Below are positions 54,280 through 64,000 of a stretch of 64,000 nt of DNA, in pieces. Within the stretch, counting starts at the first letter, position 1. Each line of letters starts with the position of its first letter. The translations under genes and the position numbers were made by a program. This DNA is from Eutreptiella sp. 'Long Island Sound 2002'. Taxonomy: Eukaryota; Euglenozoa; Euglenophyceae; Eutreptiales; Eutreptiaceae. The DNA lies in the NCBI GenBank assembly GCA_964036045.1, contig OZ038379.1, positions 182,111,822-182,175,821 of the forward strand, in the 5' to 3' direction. The notes beneath the pieces are model-generated. The model was not told the origin of the DNA and did not search any database. It was given only the letters and a program-made list of their open reading frames with translations.

Positions 54280-55715
54280 AGACCCGAGGGATACCACAGG
54301 CTGCGGATTTCGGGGTGGCCCACAGCCAGCAACAGCCTGGGTTTGTGGGGTGTAGGCTTCCCTCATTAGCGGACCCTTCCAGGAACAGGGAGACCCTTCC
54401 TGGGACAAATCACGCAGTCACCCAGGTCCCCCAGGTGCCTGCTATAGGATATATCGGTGGTCATTGGGGGCCGCCTGTTGGAATGCTAGACCGCGACAGG
54501 GTTGTGGCGGGCGGAGACCCTGGAGGCGGGGGGGGGGGGGCGGGGGGGAGGGTACCCCAATATGTATAGATTGCGCTGATTATTTTGAGGTATGCATGTT
54601 GGGGTCAAAATTATTTTGTTTGGAAAATTTACCCCTCCAAAGGTTGGTACCAGCACCTTGGGTGGGTAGGGGGACGGGAGTGGGGTGGGGGTCAAGTTCT
54701 TGTTTTAATGGTTTGCCATCAGTTTTGAGTTTTGCACCAAATTCTGAAGATTTTGAGTAGACAAACATAGAGTGGAAAACATTTGTAGACCCGTCATTCA
54801 ACAAAAACTTTTCCAGTGCCTTCAGCGTCAACATTCTGGCCAACAATGGCCAGAACCCATGTGATAGCCGGGGGCCTGGAGGGCCAGGGGGGGGGGGGGT
54901 CGGGTATCTGAGCAAGCGGCCCCCGATGTTGGCGGTGGTGCCAACAACTGCCCAAAATGCATGCATTCAGCAGCGGCAAAGGTGATGCCCCAGGCATCCT
55001 GAAACCACAGCACATCACTCGCTATCATCGATCACCTCTCTACGGCTCTGTCCGTGTCGCAGCAATGTCTGGCCTTCCCTCCCGTTGTTGCACAACACAC
55101 AGACAAAAGAAGATGCCTCTATGTACAAACCGTGTGGCCTACCACACCTGGCATCCCGAATGCCCATGCTGCATTCCCCTAGGTGAGGAGCACACAACAG
55201 CGCATGAGCATAACAGTATCCGCATGATGCTGGGCTAGACTAACCGCCCACGCGTGCGTCTCATGCAGTTGTGTGGTGGAGGAAGGGGCGGTTGGCTGTC
55301 TCCATGGTTCTCCATGCCGCCTCACTCCTGCTTGCTCTTTTCTGCTTCCTGTTGCCCTACGTTACCCCTATGCTCTGTTCTGCTGTTTTGCCATGCTACA
55401 CCACGTGTCTTCACACTGGTTTAGCATGCGGCATAGCTCATGTCAGTTACCGAAGCCAGCACCCAGAGCATGAGCAGGCGGGTCCGAATAGGTGGGGAGG
55501 GGGTTGGGGTGGAGGATCAAATTCGCGGTTTGGGACATTGTCGAATTCCCCGTTTAATTCTGACTATTTGGGATATATGCAAAATGGGGGTGAAAATCCC
55601 GTCCCCCCATTCACCATGAGTAGATACACAATACGTTTTTCCGGCCACATAGCTCCTGCTGTCTGGAGGACATGGGCAGAGTGAGCATGGATTGTGGCGT
55701 TGCAAACAAAGCTCA
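54280..55715. other. intron, poly-G runs
   Basis: Poly-G near 54527-54548 and 54889-54900. Phrases such as TGATTATTTTGAGGTATGC (54578) and GGGGGTGAAAATCC recur diverged elsewhere (41910, 50640). No exon seen. Confidence 0.5.
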
Positions 55716-55719
55716 TCTT

Positions 55720-56150
55720 CTCCTACACACACACACACACACACACAAAAATCTCCTAAGTGCATCCTAACTGTGCTGCATACCCACACCCACTCACCCA
55801 CAACCACATACATACACACAGCTACACCACGACCGCACCCAAACCAACAATCAAACACACTCCCAACAGCCCCACTCATCCCACCTCACCCACATAAGCA
55901 CACACATAATCTCATCCACACCCAAAGCCACACCCACACCCACGCCGAAATGCACACCCACACCAACGCCCAGATCCGTACGCACACCCACACACCCGTG
56001 CAACTAGTCCTGTTCCTACACCCATGCCCACATACCCATACCAAAACCCTGCTCACCCACAACGCCCAACCCATTGGCTCCACTCTCACACTCACCCTCA
56101 TCTTGACCCTCATCCTCACTACACACCCTCACTCAGGCCCTGACCCTCAC
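55720..56150. repeat. CA/CACCCA-rich low-complexity tract
   Basis: About 430 bp of C and A with few other bases, beginning with (CA)11. It lies in the intron directly downstream (on the minus strand) of the exon ending at 56155, so that intron begins with a long GT-rich stretch. Confidence 0.9.
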
Positions 56151-56154
56151 ACAC

Positions 56155-56260
56155 CCGGTCTCCCCCGTGGGGTCTGCATCGGAGTCAATGAACAGCACAT
56201 CCTGCAGCGCTTGGCATTGCCTCGGGGTCAAGAGGCGATGCGCCGCAAGTGAATGTGATT
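56155..56260 (-). CDS. VHL-calpain fusion exon: EF-hand-like start
   Basis: Minus-strand acceptor GACTCCTGCCTGCAG, then two bases, 34 codons and two bases before a GTGTGT donor. The frame reads SHSLAAHRLLTPRQCQALQD, VLFIDSDADPTGET. The two trailing bases are completed by the first base of 54153, giving ...DSDADPTGET-G-YRELKDLL. That resembles an EF-hand (helix, DxDxD loop, helix) with a loop two residues longer than the usual twelve. The gene's first exon and start codon were not found. Confidence 0.6.
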
Positions 56261-58060
56261 CTGCAGGCAGGAGTCGGTTGCCATCCGCCATTGCGAGCAA
56301 CACAGTTACACCGCCATGGGGTTGTATGGCGTCATGGGCTGGGGTGCTGAGTCCATAAAAAAGCCCACTAGAGATAACGCAACCCCAGGTGCAGCGATAC
56401 AATTGCAATAGGGTCAATGGCGGATAAGCAGGTGGGCTGCCTCTCATCCCTGTCCACTCTACATACACCAGCAACCTCATAGATACCAGCCCTGTCTGAA
56501 GCTCCCCCAAGCTGCTGTTTTGGCTCCACCAGCCCTGGCCAACCTCAGCCTAAGCACAGCCAACACAGACATTCTCGGCGCTCTCTTCGACCATTGTCAA
56601 ATCCCCCGGTCACAGTGCAGACATCTACCACAATCTTTTGGAAGATTGGTCCGTGCCACAAAAAGCACCCCAAGGACAGCAACACAACAGGGGCCTGCAC
56701 GAATGACAACAAACAAAGTGCCAGCATTGGGCCGAATTTATGGTCAAGTTTATTGGTAATGTCGGCCCTTGTTAGCATTTGCTGGGACTATACTGCTTGT
56801 TTGAAGGCACGTGGAAGCTTCTTGCACAGACAAGTCTTGTATCAGCTGTTTTTTCAAAGGTATCGTTCCGGCTGGGGCGGGGGTATGTTATGTGTTTTTG
56901 AAAGTTGCAGAAAATGGCCATTTCGGAAAGGTATGGGTCATGGGGGGGTCCCGAAGCCATACTGTTGAGTATCCCTTACTGTGTCAGTGAGAAGTGAAAT
57001 AGCGATGCAACCCCTACCATCTCGAGGAGAAGTGAAATGGCTACATAGGCTGCGCAACCCCTGCCTCCTTGGGCTCCCTAATTTCGGGAAGAATCAAAGT
57101 GGCTACGAATCCCTAGCTTTGGAGACCCTGATATGGCGGGGTTCATGTAGTTGAGTCAACTCTCCACGTAATACAGCTCAATCATGGCCTATAATGCCCT
57201 CTTGCTAGCACCCCCCCTACTTTTACCGTATTAGCCCGTCCACCTCCTGCAGTGACAGGGGCACACCCTAACGTACAGCTTCGACCAGAGGCTTTTGGTT
57301 TTTCTGTTTTCCCCCATGCTTTTCTGGCTTTGACTTTTATTTTGCGGTCGGTGTGAGCCTTGTCATATGTAGTTCCTTATGTTGCACATGTCTGCACAAT
57401 TTCAAATATTGCCAAGTTGTGGCACAGGGGGGGCAACCAACTGCAGTCCGTGCGCTAACCCCCCACCCCGACCTCCCACTTATTTGGAGGCTTCAACCAT
57501 ATTGGCACTGCTAGGATTTGTCCCTGGTGACTTTGTTTGTAAGGACATTACTTCACTATACTCCAAATGTTCAAAATTTCGAGATTTCAAATATGCAGTC
57601 CAAATTTTGTGACTGTTGGCATTGTGCGCATTTCAATCCCACCCCACGTGGGGGTCCCAGAATTGGCAAGTAGAGGGGGCATGGCTACATGACCCTTGCT
57701 ATATTAGAGCTCCTACAGTAGGGAGGTGATGTGACTCCATAAACTTCGCTATATTGGTGCCCCCTCAGTGGGGAGGAGCCATGGCTTACCTGTGTCCCGG
57801 CCTTTTTGGACACGTATCTTTTTGACGCACTTTTTCTACCAAAGTTCCTTGTACCTGTCCTTGCGAGTCCTAGAAGGCCATGCGGTAGCGGACATAACAC
57901 GTGATAAAGATAAGCTGAATCTGACACCACGAAATGCAGGTTGACATCCATAACACCATCTATACCCACCAAGGGTAGGCCTGACCAACCTCTCATCCGC
58001 CCGCTGCCCATGCAGAGTTCCACATTGGCCAAAATGGCAGCCACTCTAGAGGTCAGTGGT

Positions 58061-58093
<33 letters not shown>

Positions 58094-58470
58094 GAGCTTC
58101 CCCCCACAGATCAAAGTCCGGCCACCGTACATCGCACTTGTGTTGCAGCCCAAACCCAGACCCTGAGGTACGTAGGTCTTTTTCGTTTCTCACATTAGGA
58201 TGAATACCAATGCCCACATTGTGGCCACGATGCCCTATATCACGACTTTGTACAGGCCTATGCAGTAGGGTACAACAACAAAAGTTGACCACGTTGTCCC
58301 ACATTGCTGATACTGGTCCAACGCGAGGCCCAAAGCGTGCACTTTGCCTATAAATCAGCCCAACACCTGCAGCGCCTGAACTCTCTCCCAACGTGCACCA
58401 AGGGGATGTTTGCGGGACTTGCATGACCCCAAACCACCGTTGGTTGACACTGGCCTCTTCGACTGCTTAC
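56261..58470. other. no firm gene; dispersed-repeat copies
   Basis: Diverged copies of the GGCTACAT/CCCTGCC repeat lie at 57005-57130 and 57680-57790. Minus-strand frames near 58050-57700 and 58330-58100 look partly coding (VVSDSAYLYHVLCPLPHG; MWDNVVNFCCCTLLH) but have no clear family or splice sites and may be transposon debris. (CA)n at 58074-58093. Confidence 0.4.
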
Positions 58471-58473
58471 GCA

Positions 58474-58559
58474 CCCCCCCCCCCCCCTTGTCGTTCCCCA
58501 CCCAGGGAAGACGGTCCCCCACCACCCCCTGGGGGACGGTTGCCAAGTGACAAGGGGGG
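58474..58559. mobile_element. 86-bp palindromic-ended element (CCCCTTGTC...GACAAGGGG)
   Basis: Begins with a C run and CCCCCTTGTCGTTCCCCACC, ends TTGCCAAGTGACAAGGGG and a G run. The ends are inverted copies. A diverged copy is at 34987-35070. 61185-61240 keeps the left end and an internal G run. Confidence 0.75.
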
Positions 58560-58653
58560 TGAGATGCCCCCCCCATCCCCCCCCCCCCCCCGCCCGCCCG
58601 CCGCCCGCCCCTATTGCGCAAGCACGGTCTTGTCTTAGCACAACAGCCCCGTA

Positions 58654-58980
58654 GTGCCATCGTTTTTGGGACTTTTTGGGACCACTGCTGTTATGGTCCC
58701 AAATTCAACTCATCATTATGAGATGATTGTACTTGAAAGAGGGAGGGGCTCTTTGATGGTTGTCAAGGCAGTACGGTGGCATCGCCACATTTTGCTTGAG
58801 AATGGCACCATTGCTCTGGTTTGTAGCAATGACCGATATTGCCAGACGTATGGCTATCACCTGTATTCGGTCCAATGGGTCGTGTATGCACGTTTTTGTT
58901 TAACCACCATGACCCTGTGGTACTGTCGTTCTTTGGGAGCAGACCCATGCTGGTGCAAGAGGGAGGAGGGTATATATTGA
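58654..58980 (+). pseudogene. transposon-type ORF remnant
   Basis: The plus-strand frame reads HHYEMIVLERGRGSLMVV, then KAVRWHRHILLENGTIALV and CSNDRYCQTYGYHLYSVQ. Composition is protein-like and AT-richer than host exons, with no splice sites. Family not recognised. Confidence 0.4.
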
Positions 58981-59950
58981 AACCCAACCTGCCAAGGGTT
59001 TGCCCCCAATACAATTGGGGAGATAGAGCCATTTTGCTCCAGGCTCCCCAGCTCTCCTTTGATTTCCCGTATGATTTTTCAGTAATCTTGCAACAAACCC
59101 AGCGTTGTGGTCTGGAGGCCTGCATGGGGGCGCACACAGCATGTCACTGGTCCATGTTGCAGAGTTGGCCATATTCGTGAGACACCCCCCCCCCCCCCTT
59201 GGCCGTGTGCAACGAATGCCTTGTCCAACGGACACTTCTATTCGGACTGTATTTTGTGGTCCCAATTAATCAGGTCCTGGGTTTCAGAACCGAGGTTTCA
59301 GGCTAAAGGATTGGGAAAATGAGGGGCTGTTGCGATGTATTTTGCAGAAATGGTGGGCAAATTTGTAGCCGCAAAAAGGGCTTCTACTCTGAAAAGTGCT
59401 AATTGGAAGCCTCCATCGCATTGTGCTGGATATCTTGTGCGTGGGGATGTGTCAGCGCAGTTCCACAACATTGTCGCGCGCACTTAACAGTGTGTCCAAT
59501 GAACACTTTCAGACCGTATTTTTTGAGGATTTCATTGTTCGCTGGACACAGGGGGGGATATTGTTCATTTGCCGGTAAGCAGTTGCCGAAGGGTTTTTTG
59601 GGGATGGGTAGCGTTTTATTAATCAGGAAGTTTCGTCAGTCGTTTCAAGGCGATCACTGCTTAACTAAATGGGTGCTGTTTGCATGCTGTGAAGACCCCT
59701 ACCCACCCACCCACACACCCCTCACCGAAGCGCTTTCCAGGTTGACAGTTGATTGTTGTGCAGATGGAGCATGGTTTGCTGCATCCAATGGGAATGCCAT
59801 GCACGCAGTGCGCACGCAGTGCAAAGTTTTGGATGTCGGCAAATACTCCAACCCTAGTTTTGGCCCCTTTTCACAAGTTTTTGGTTCCGTACCAGGATTT
59901 TTTTGGCTTCCCAAGCATTTGGGATGTGGCATATTTGAATTGTCAACCAT

Positions 59951-60367
59951 TTCCCCCTAGAAGAGGCCCATCGACAAAGTGTACACAGTCGACACGACCC
60001 GGATCTCGACGTCGTCATTGTCGACACTGCAGCGAGCCTCGTATCCGTAGAGGCGGTTCGATTCGCCCTGCAGAGTACTCTTCCGGATAGATAGTACGTG
60101 CACCAAAACCTTGGTCGACTTCAAGGTGATTCTCGAACCGAGATGCTCAAGATCATCGATCGGTATGGCCACGTCCACAACTGCAAAGAAGTCCACGTGG
60201 TCATCGTCGCTCGAAGGCTCTCGATCGCTGATACTCGATGGTGGCGAGTCGACACCAGGACCGGACAGTTCTTCTTCGACGATGCTATTGGTTATAACTA
60301 CAACCAGAAGTATCGATGGACACCTAGCCAACCCTATGGTATTGACACCTTTCAGTCTTCCCCCTAG
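59951..60367. repeat. TCGA-rich module bracketed by 10-bp direct repeats
   Basis: TTCCCCCTAG occurs at 59951-59960 and again at 60358-60367. The 397 bp between are unusually rich in TCGA, GTCGAC and ATCGAT words compared with everything around. This is the layout of an insertion with a 10-bp target duplication. Confidence 0.6.
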
Positions 60368-60400
60368 TAAACAGGTGACAGGTTTTCTTGGGTGAGTATC
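59957..60400 (-). CDS. orphan ORF in the TCGA-rich module
   Basis: The minus-strand frame is open for about 147 codons before a TAG stop. It has a hydrophobic start (SILLVVVITNSIV), an acidic stretch (DREPSSDDDHVDF) and a beta-rich end (ITLKSTKVLVHVLSIRK; EIRVVSTVYTLSMGLF). Balanced codon use looks coding but unlike the GC3-rich host exons. No ATG start; a TTTACTAG acceptor-like site at 60366 could make it an exon. No family recognised, and a foreign origin is possible. Confidence 0.4.
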   Translation of the reverse strand, partial: DTHPRKPVTCLLGGRLKGVNTIGLARCPSILLVVVITNSIVEEELSGPGVDSPPSSISDREPSSDDDHVDFFAVVDVAIPIDDLEHLGSRITLKSTKVLVHVLSIRKSTLQGESNRLYGYEARCSVDNDDVEIRVVSTVYTLSMGLF

Positions 60401-60594
60401 CTAGCCTTTGCGTGCACAATATGCACGCAGTGCGCACGCAGTGCAAACACTTAGCCAATTTTGTTTTTGGAGGCTTCTCATACCACCTGGAGTTTTCATC
60501 CACCACATTCAGAGAGCACTCGTAGTGGGCCGTTTGATGGGTTTGGATCAAAATGCCTCCTTTTTGTGGAGGAACTGTTGTCCGTGACCATGCT

Positions 60595-60951
60595 TCATTT
60601 CGATAACACAGGAGTAATGTTTTTATGCATTGTTGCCTCTACCCCCCCCCCCCCGTTGAACAATAACCGCCCTTGAACAGTGTCCGGGGGGGGGGGGAGG
60701 GAACTGCTACTTTCAGTTTTTCCACATTTCCTTAGAAGGTTGGATATGGAGCTTCTCCCATTTGTTTGCTGGTTGGACAAGGTAGTATGGGTGCATTGCT
60801 GTGTACTTTGAATTTCTTGCATCCAAGGCATTACACTGTACCTTGTATCGTGCAGAACACTTAGCAATTTCAGCCATGGATGTCCATTCCAGTGGACCCT
60901 GTTGAGCATGTGCAGCTCTTCAAAGTCAAATACTCCAAAAAAGGGGGGCAC
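60595..60951 (-). pseudogene. transposon-type ORF remnant
   Basis: The minus-strand frame reads FFGVFDFEELHMLNRVHW, NGHPWLKLLSVLHDTRYS and VMPWMQEIQSTQQC before degenerating at a poly-C run. Protein-like composition without splice sites. Family not recognised. Confidence 0.4.
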
Positions 60952-61339
60952 ACACGGCCTGTCCCTCGGCAGAGCTGAGCATGCATCCCATAGGCAGTTT
61001 CTGGGGTTTTCTGTGGCTCATATGCCCTCTTGTTGGCATGTTTTGCTTCGTGTCAAGTGTCCTTTCCGTGGGGGGAGGGGGGGGTACACACCCTGTTTTG
61101 AGCCTTAGTGATGGGTACATGTGAAGTGAAGCAACATCCTGCATTGAGCCTCAGTGATGGGTATGGGGCTGAGGGGCCAGCATTTCAAGATACCCCCCCC
61201 CACCCCTTGTCGTTCCCCGGGGGGGGGGGGGGGGGTCACTTGGTCAACCCAAAATTTTTCATTGCAGCTCATGGTTTGTTGTGTGGGTGACTGTGTTGTG
61301 GGGCACTGCCACTTGTATCCCTTGCACTCATGGCAGGAC

Positions 61340-61819
61340 ATTTTGCTCACTTTCGCTGAAATGGAACTTGACAGCACACCCATGTTTCCCCCTGGGACAA
61401 ATGTGATGTTCATCCGCTCCACGGGGGAACCTGTTTTGGCGCAGGTCGTTGGACATTCGGAGCACAGTGATGCATATCGCTGCATCACTTATGACCGTGA
61501 TGGCAAGACCGTCTTGCACGACCGTGCGTCTGTTCGGCGCCTCTCACTGCCACGTGCTCCCTCTCCGCGCCGCCCTGCCCAATCGGAGGCTTCATCCTCA
61601 ACCCAGGCAGAGCAACGGGCATGGTCCCTGAGTGATCGCAGGGGATCCCAATTCGGGGCATGTGAACACTCCCCAACAAAATGCCACATAGATCCCGCAG
61701 CGTTCATCAGCAGCAGAGCCGCATCCAACACACAACACCAATCAGTTATATGTGCCCCAAGCCTCCCACCCCCCAACACCAGTTTGCCCCGGCCTCCCCC
61801 CCCCCCCCCCGTGCAATGA
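61340..61819 (+). pseudogene. transposon-type ORF with SH3/Tudor-like module
   Basis: The plus-strand frame includes MFPPGTNVMFIRSTGEPVL, AQVVGHSEHSDAYRCITY and DRDGKTVLHDRASVRRLSLP, followed by a Pro/Ser/Arg-rich tail. It lines up with the ORF at 37420-37791 (PGRPVIFTRSDGERVDAT ... VTHPCAPLSKI) and the remnant at 35180-35503. Likely a small beta-barrel domain of a mobile-element protein. Catalytic domains are not visible here. Confidence 0.5.
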
Positions 61820-61849
61820 GCCCTGACCTCCTGCCTATACCTCCCCTGC

Positions 61850-63328
61850 TGCACCCGGGCCCTTACACGTAGACGCCCCAAAAGATGCCAGACTGGCCTG
61901 TGAGCCCTTTGCGTGCAGCACATTGAAATTGCCACCTGCACCTCCGTTTCACCTCCTACCACCACAACATTGTCCATGGACAACAAATCTGAAATTCAGA
62001 TGACACAGATGAGCGGAACGGCGCGGTGCTACCGGTGTCAAACTCACCCTGGTTTCCCTTTAAAAGCTGTAGCTAGTTGGTTCCATGTAACTTTCAGCTG
62101 AAATATGATGAGCACAGAGTGAACAGCATAAACCCCACATGCAAACACGATTACTCCTTGATGCGGACCTGGGATAGTTTGAAACCACCAAGCTCCTACA
62201 CGATGCACACGTTGAGCACGCTGTCTGCTGTATTCATGGCAGTACCATGAGCAGGGACCGGAAGTGGGGGTGCGGGATGGGATGGCAGTGGATGCCCCAC
62301 CTGCTACCGCTCCATTGTGCAAACGCTCAACAGCCCTCATCAACCCCCAACATTTCTCAACAGTATTTGTTAGCCTTTCAAACCTTCTTTAACCCGCAGC
62401 GGTCCGCGGCGGTGCTCTGCAAAGGGGGCAAAGCTGATCAGGGTCTGCAAGCCGGAATGCATCGATGCCCCAAGCAAAGGGCACGGGCTTGTTCAACCCT
62501 GCAACTGCTCGACACCTGCATCTGCCCTACACGTCACACACCCAGAGAGCTACACGCACCCAGAAAATCACTGCCGAATGGTGGCCAATACACCAAAGTT
62601 TCACTGTACAGCAGTGCTGTTGCCCCAAATACCAAGTACCAAATCCAAAAGCCAATATCAACATGGGGAAAAAGCCAATAAAATCAGCCCAATTCTGGCA
62701 ATTTGTGATTCCTGGCCCCTGTGTCTTCTGCAATCTGTGGTGTGTCCTCTGTGCCATGAACCAACATGCTGCCCCCAAGTTCAATGGGGGTACAGGCAAG
62801 GCCCGGCCATGAGTGTCATCTCCACATCACCATCAGTCCCAGAGGAACGTAAAATCTGTCGTGTCTACACTCTGATTCTCGCAATGGTCACTTTTTCTGA
62901 CGTTTCCAAAACATTACCCTCAAAATAATCACCACAAAACTGGGGCCAGTAGGCTAATTGTCAGGTGCCGTGGTATTTTTGCCAGCTGCCCACCCCAACG
63001 ACCACCTTCTCGCAACGGCCATCAGTGCTTCCCTGTTTTGACCACAGGGTGGTCAGAGAGTGGAAGTGAAAAACCGCCGTTGACCCAGGGGGTAGTCTTT
63101 GGACAACACCGTGCCTTGACAAACAGCGTCAGAACAGGTGCTGTTTGACCGGGGGGATGGTCATCGTGCAAGCTGGTTGTTGCGCAAAGGCATCAAATGG
63201 TCGGTTAGCTGAGTTGGATGTCCCCGCCTTCGACATTTCCAGCCATTGTTCATCAGCAAATGTTGTTGCGCAAAGGAGGGGGCCGGGGTTACGTGTAGGT
63301 ACGGCACACCCAGCGGCAGCAGAGAGGC
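61850..63328. other. 3' flank of the PPR-like gene, no gene recognised
   Basis: AT-richer mixed sequence with short frames only. No splice pair or domain seen. Confidence 0.45.
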
Positions 63329-64000
63329 CTATTTGGAAAATGTTGGCTGCTCCGTCTCATAGTTCCCCGTTTTCAGCTTTGTCTTCAGCTCCGGCGTCAA
63401 CAGGTCTTCAAAGTCAATCGGCTGAAACACCCCCCCTTTCTTCAGCTTCGCCGCCACAGTGTTACTCGTGGCAAACGCCTGCTCCGCCTCCAGGTGTTCC
63501 GCATCCACCGCGTCCTGCAGGACCTGCCACGTCACCGGCGCCACTTCGTGGGGCAGGATCAACAGCTGATACATGCGGGCCTGCAGGCGCGCCAGGTAGC
63601 GCCGCGGGGCCCCGACCGCGACGCACGTGCGCACATGGGCGTCGAAGAGGTATGGCGTGGCCGCCTTGTACTGGGTCACGGTGGCATTGAACAGGTCGTG
63701 GGCGTCCTTGTACGCCTGCCGCTCATTGTACATGTCTATTAACAGATGGATGAATGGCAGCGGGAGGTTCGGGGTCTGCCTCCGCAGGTGACTCACAAAC
63801 GCCTCCAGTTTCCCGTGCTGCTTGAGCAGCAGCAGGGCCCGCGCCGTGACGAGGCAGGTCGACAGGTTCGGCTGCAGGCCCCGGGTCTTCAGGTCCGCGT
63901 ACGTCCCCAACACCTGTTTCGTTGGGTGGTAGCCACAGGTCGTGGAGACGTGCATCAGGGCGGTGGTCAGCGCCACTTGCTGCCTCGCACTGTCCTGGAC
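63329..64000 (-). CDS. pentatricopeptide-repeat-like protein, 3' part
   Basis: The minus-strand frame is open from the window edge to a TAG stop at 63329, about 223 codons. Helical-hairpin repeats of about 35 residues are suggested by VALTTALMHVSTTCGYHP / VLGTYADLKTRGLQPN, then STCLVTARALLLLKQHGK / LEAFVSHLRRQ, then PFIHLLIDMYNERQAYKDAH / DLFNATVTQYKAAT. The tail (FEDLLTPELKTKLKTG) is charged. PPR proteins bind RNA in organelles and act in processing, editing or translation. No editing-type C-terminal domain is seen. The start codon lies beyond the window. Confidence 0.72.
   Translation of the reverse strand, partial: VQDSARQQVALTTALMHVSTTCGYHPTKQVLGTYADLKTRGLQPNLSTCLVTARALLLLKQHGKLEAFVSHLRRQTPNLPLPFIHLLIDMYNERQAYKDAHDLFNATVTQYKAATPYLFDAHVRTCVAVGAPRRYLARLQARMYQLLILPHEVAPVTWQVLQDAVDAEHLEAEQAFATSNTVAAKLKKGGVFQPIDFEDLLTPELKTKLKTGNYETEQPTFSK

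Overview
The window is nuclear DNA from a eukaryote with large, repeat-filled, intron-rich genes. Coding exons are short. They are bounded by GT donors and mostly pyrimidine-CAG acceptors, and are separated by introns of up to about 6 kb full of microsatellites, poly-G/poly-C tracts and miniature inverted-repeat elements. No rRNA gene, intact tRNA gene, CRISPR array or bacterial-style operon is visible. The presence of a pentatricopeptide-repeat-type gene and of calpain and VHL-like domains suggests a protist or alga with an organelle RNA-processing system. I cannot name the lineage from sequence alone. All recognisable host genes lie on the minus strand, so gene order runs from high to low coordinates.

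Region 1 (2.3-22.6 kb): one long minus-strand gene of unknown function, reconstructed by eye from about eleven exons. The best are at 21128-21054, 20919-20866, 14555-14478, 13501-13424, 9526-9318, 7186-6958 and 2915-2760. Nearly every junction is phase 0, and the one phase-2 junction (9318/7186) matches. The N-terminal half encodes short coiled-coil segments and the C-terminal half a globular region I do not recognise. Its introns hold the poly-G miniature elements at 8.2, 8.9, 16.0, 19.7, 20.4 and 22.6 kb, an AT-rich palindrome at 18.1 kb and minisatellites.

Region 2 (23-44 kb): mostly decayed mobile DNA. It holds a tRNA-like SINE fragment (25.8 kb), nested diverged direct repeats (25.3-26.5 kb), broken transposon-type ORFs (24.6, 28.3-30.5, 35.2-35.5 kb), two elements with poly-C/poly-G inverted termini (31.8 and 37.4 kb, the latter with a small beta-barrel-like ORF), and many GGCGGTTG minisatellites with poly-A hairpins (39-47 kb). 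Three small minus-strand exons (38.8, 38.7 and 33.4 kb) with strong splice signals may belong to a membrane-protein gene.

Region 3 (44.3-56.3 kb): the best-supported and most interesting gene. Seven minus-strand exons, in matching phase, encode a degenerate EF-hand-like stretch, a Ser/Pro/Arg linker, two tandem VHL-beta domains, a calpain-type CysPc domain whose catalytic Cys and Asn are replaced, and a calpain C2-like domain III ending at a stop codon. This is a VHL-calpain fusion pseudoprotease. A plausible role is target recognition or scaffolding rather than cleavage, but that is inference.

Region 4 (56.3-63.3 kb): low-complexity DNA, transposon-type ORF remnants and an orphan TCGA-rich ORF bracketed by an exact 10-bp direct repeat. 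Region 5 (63.3-64.0 kb): the 3' end of a minus-strand PPR-like gene that continues past the window edge.
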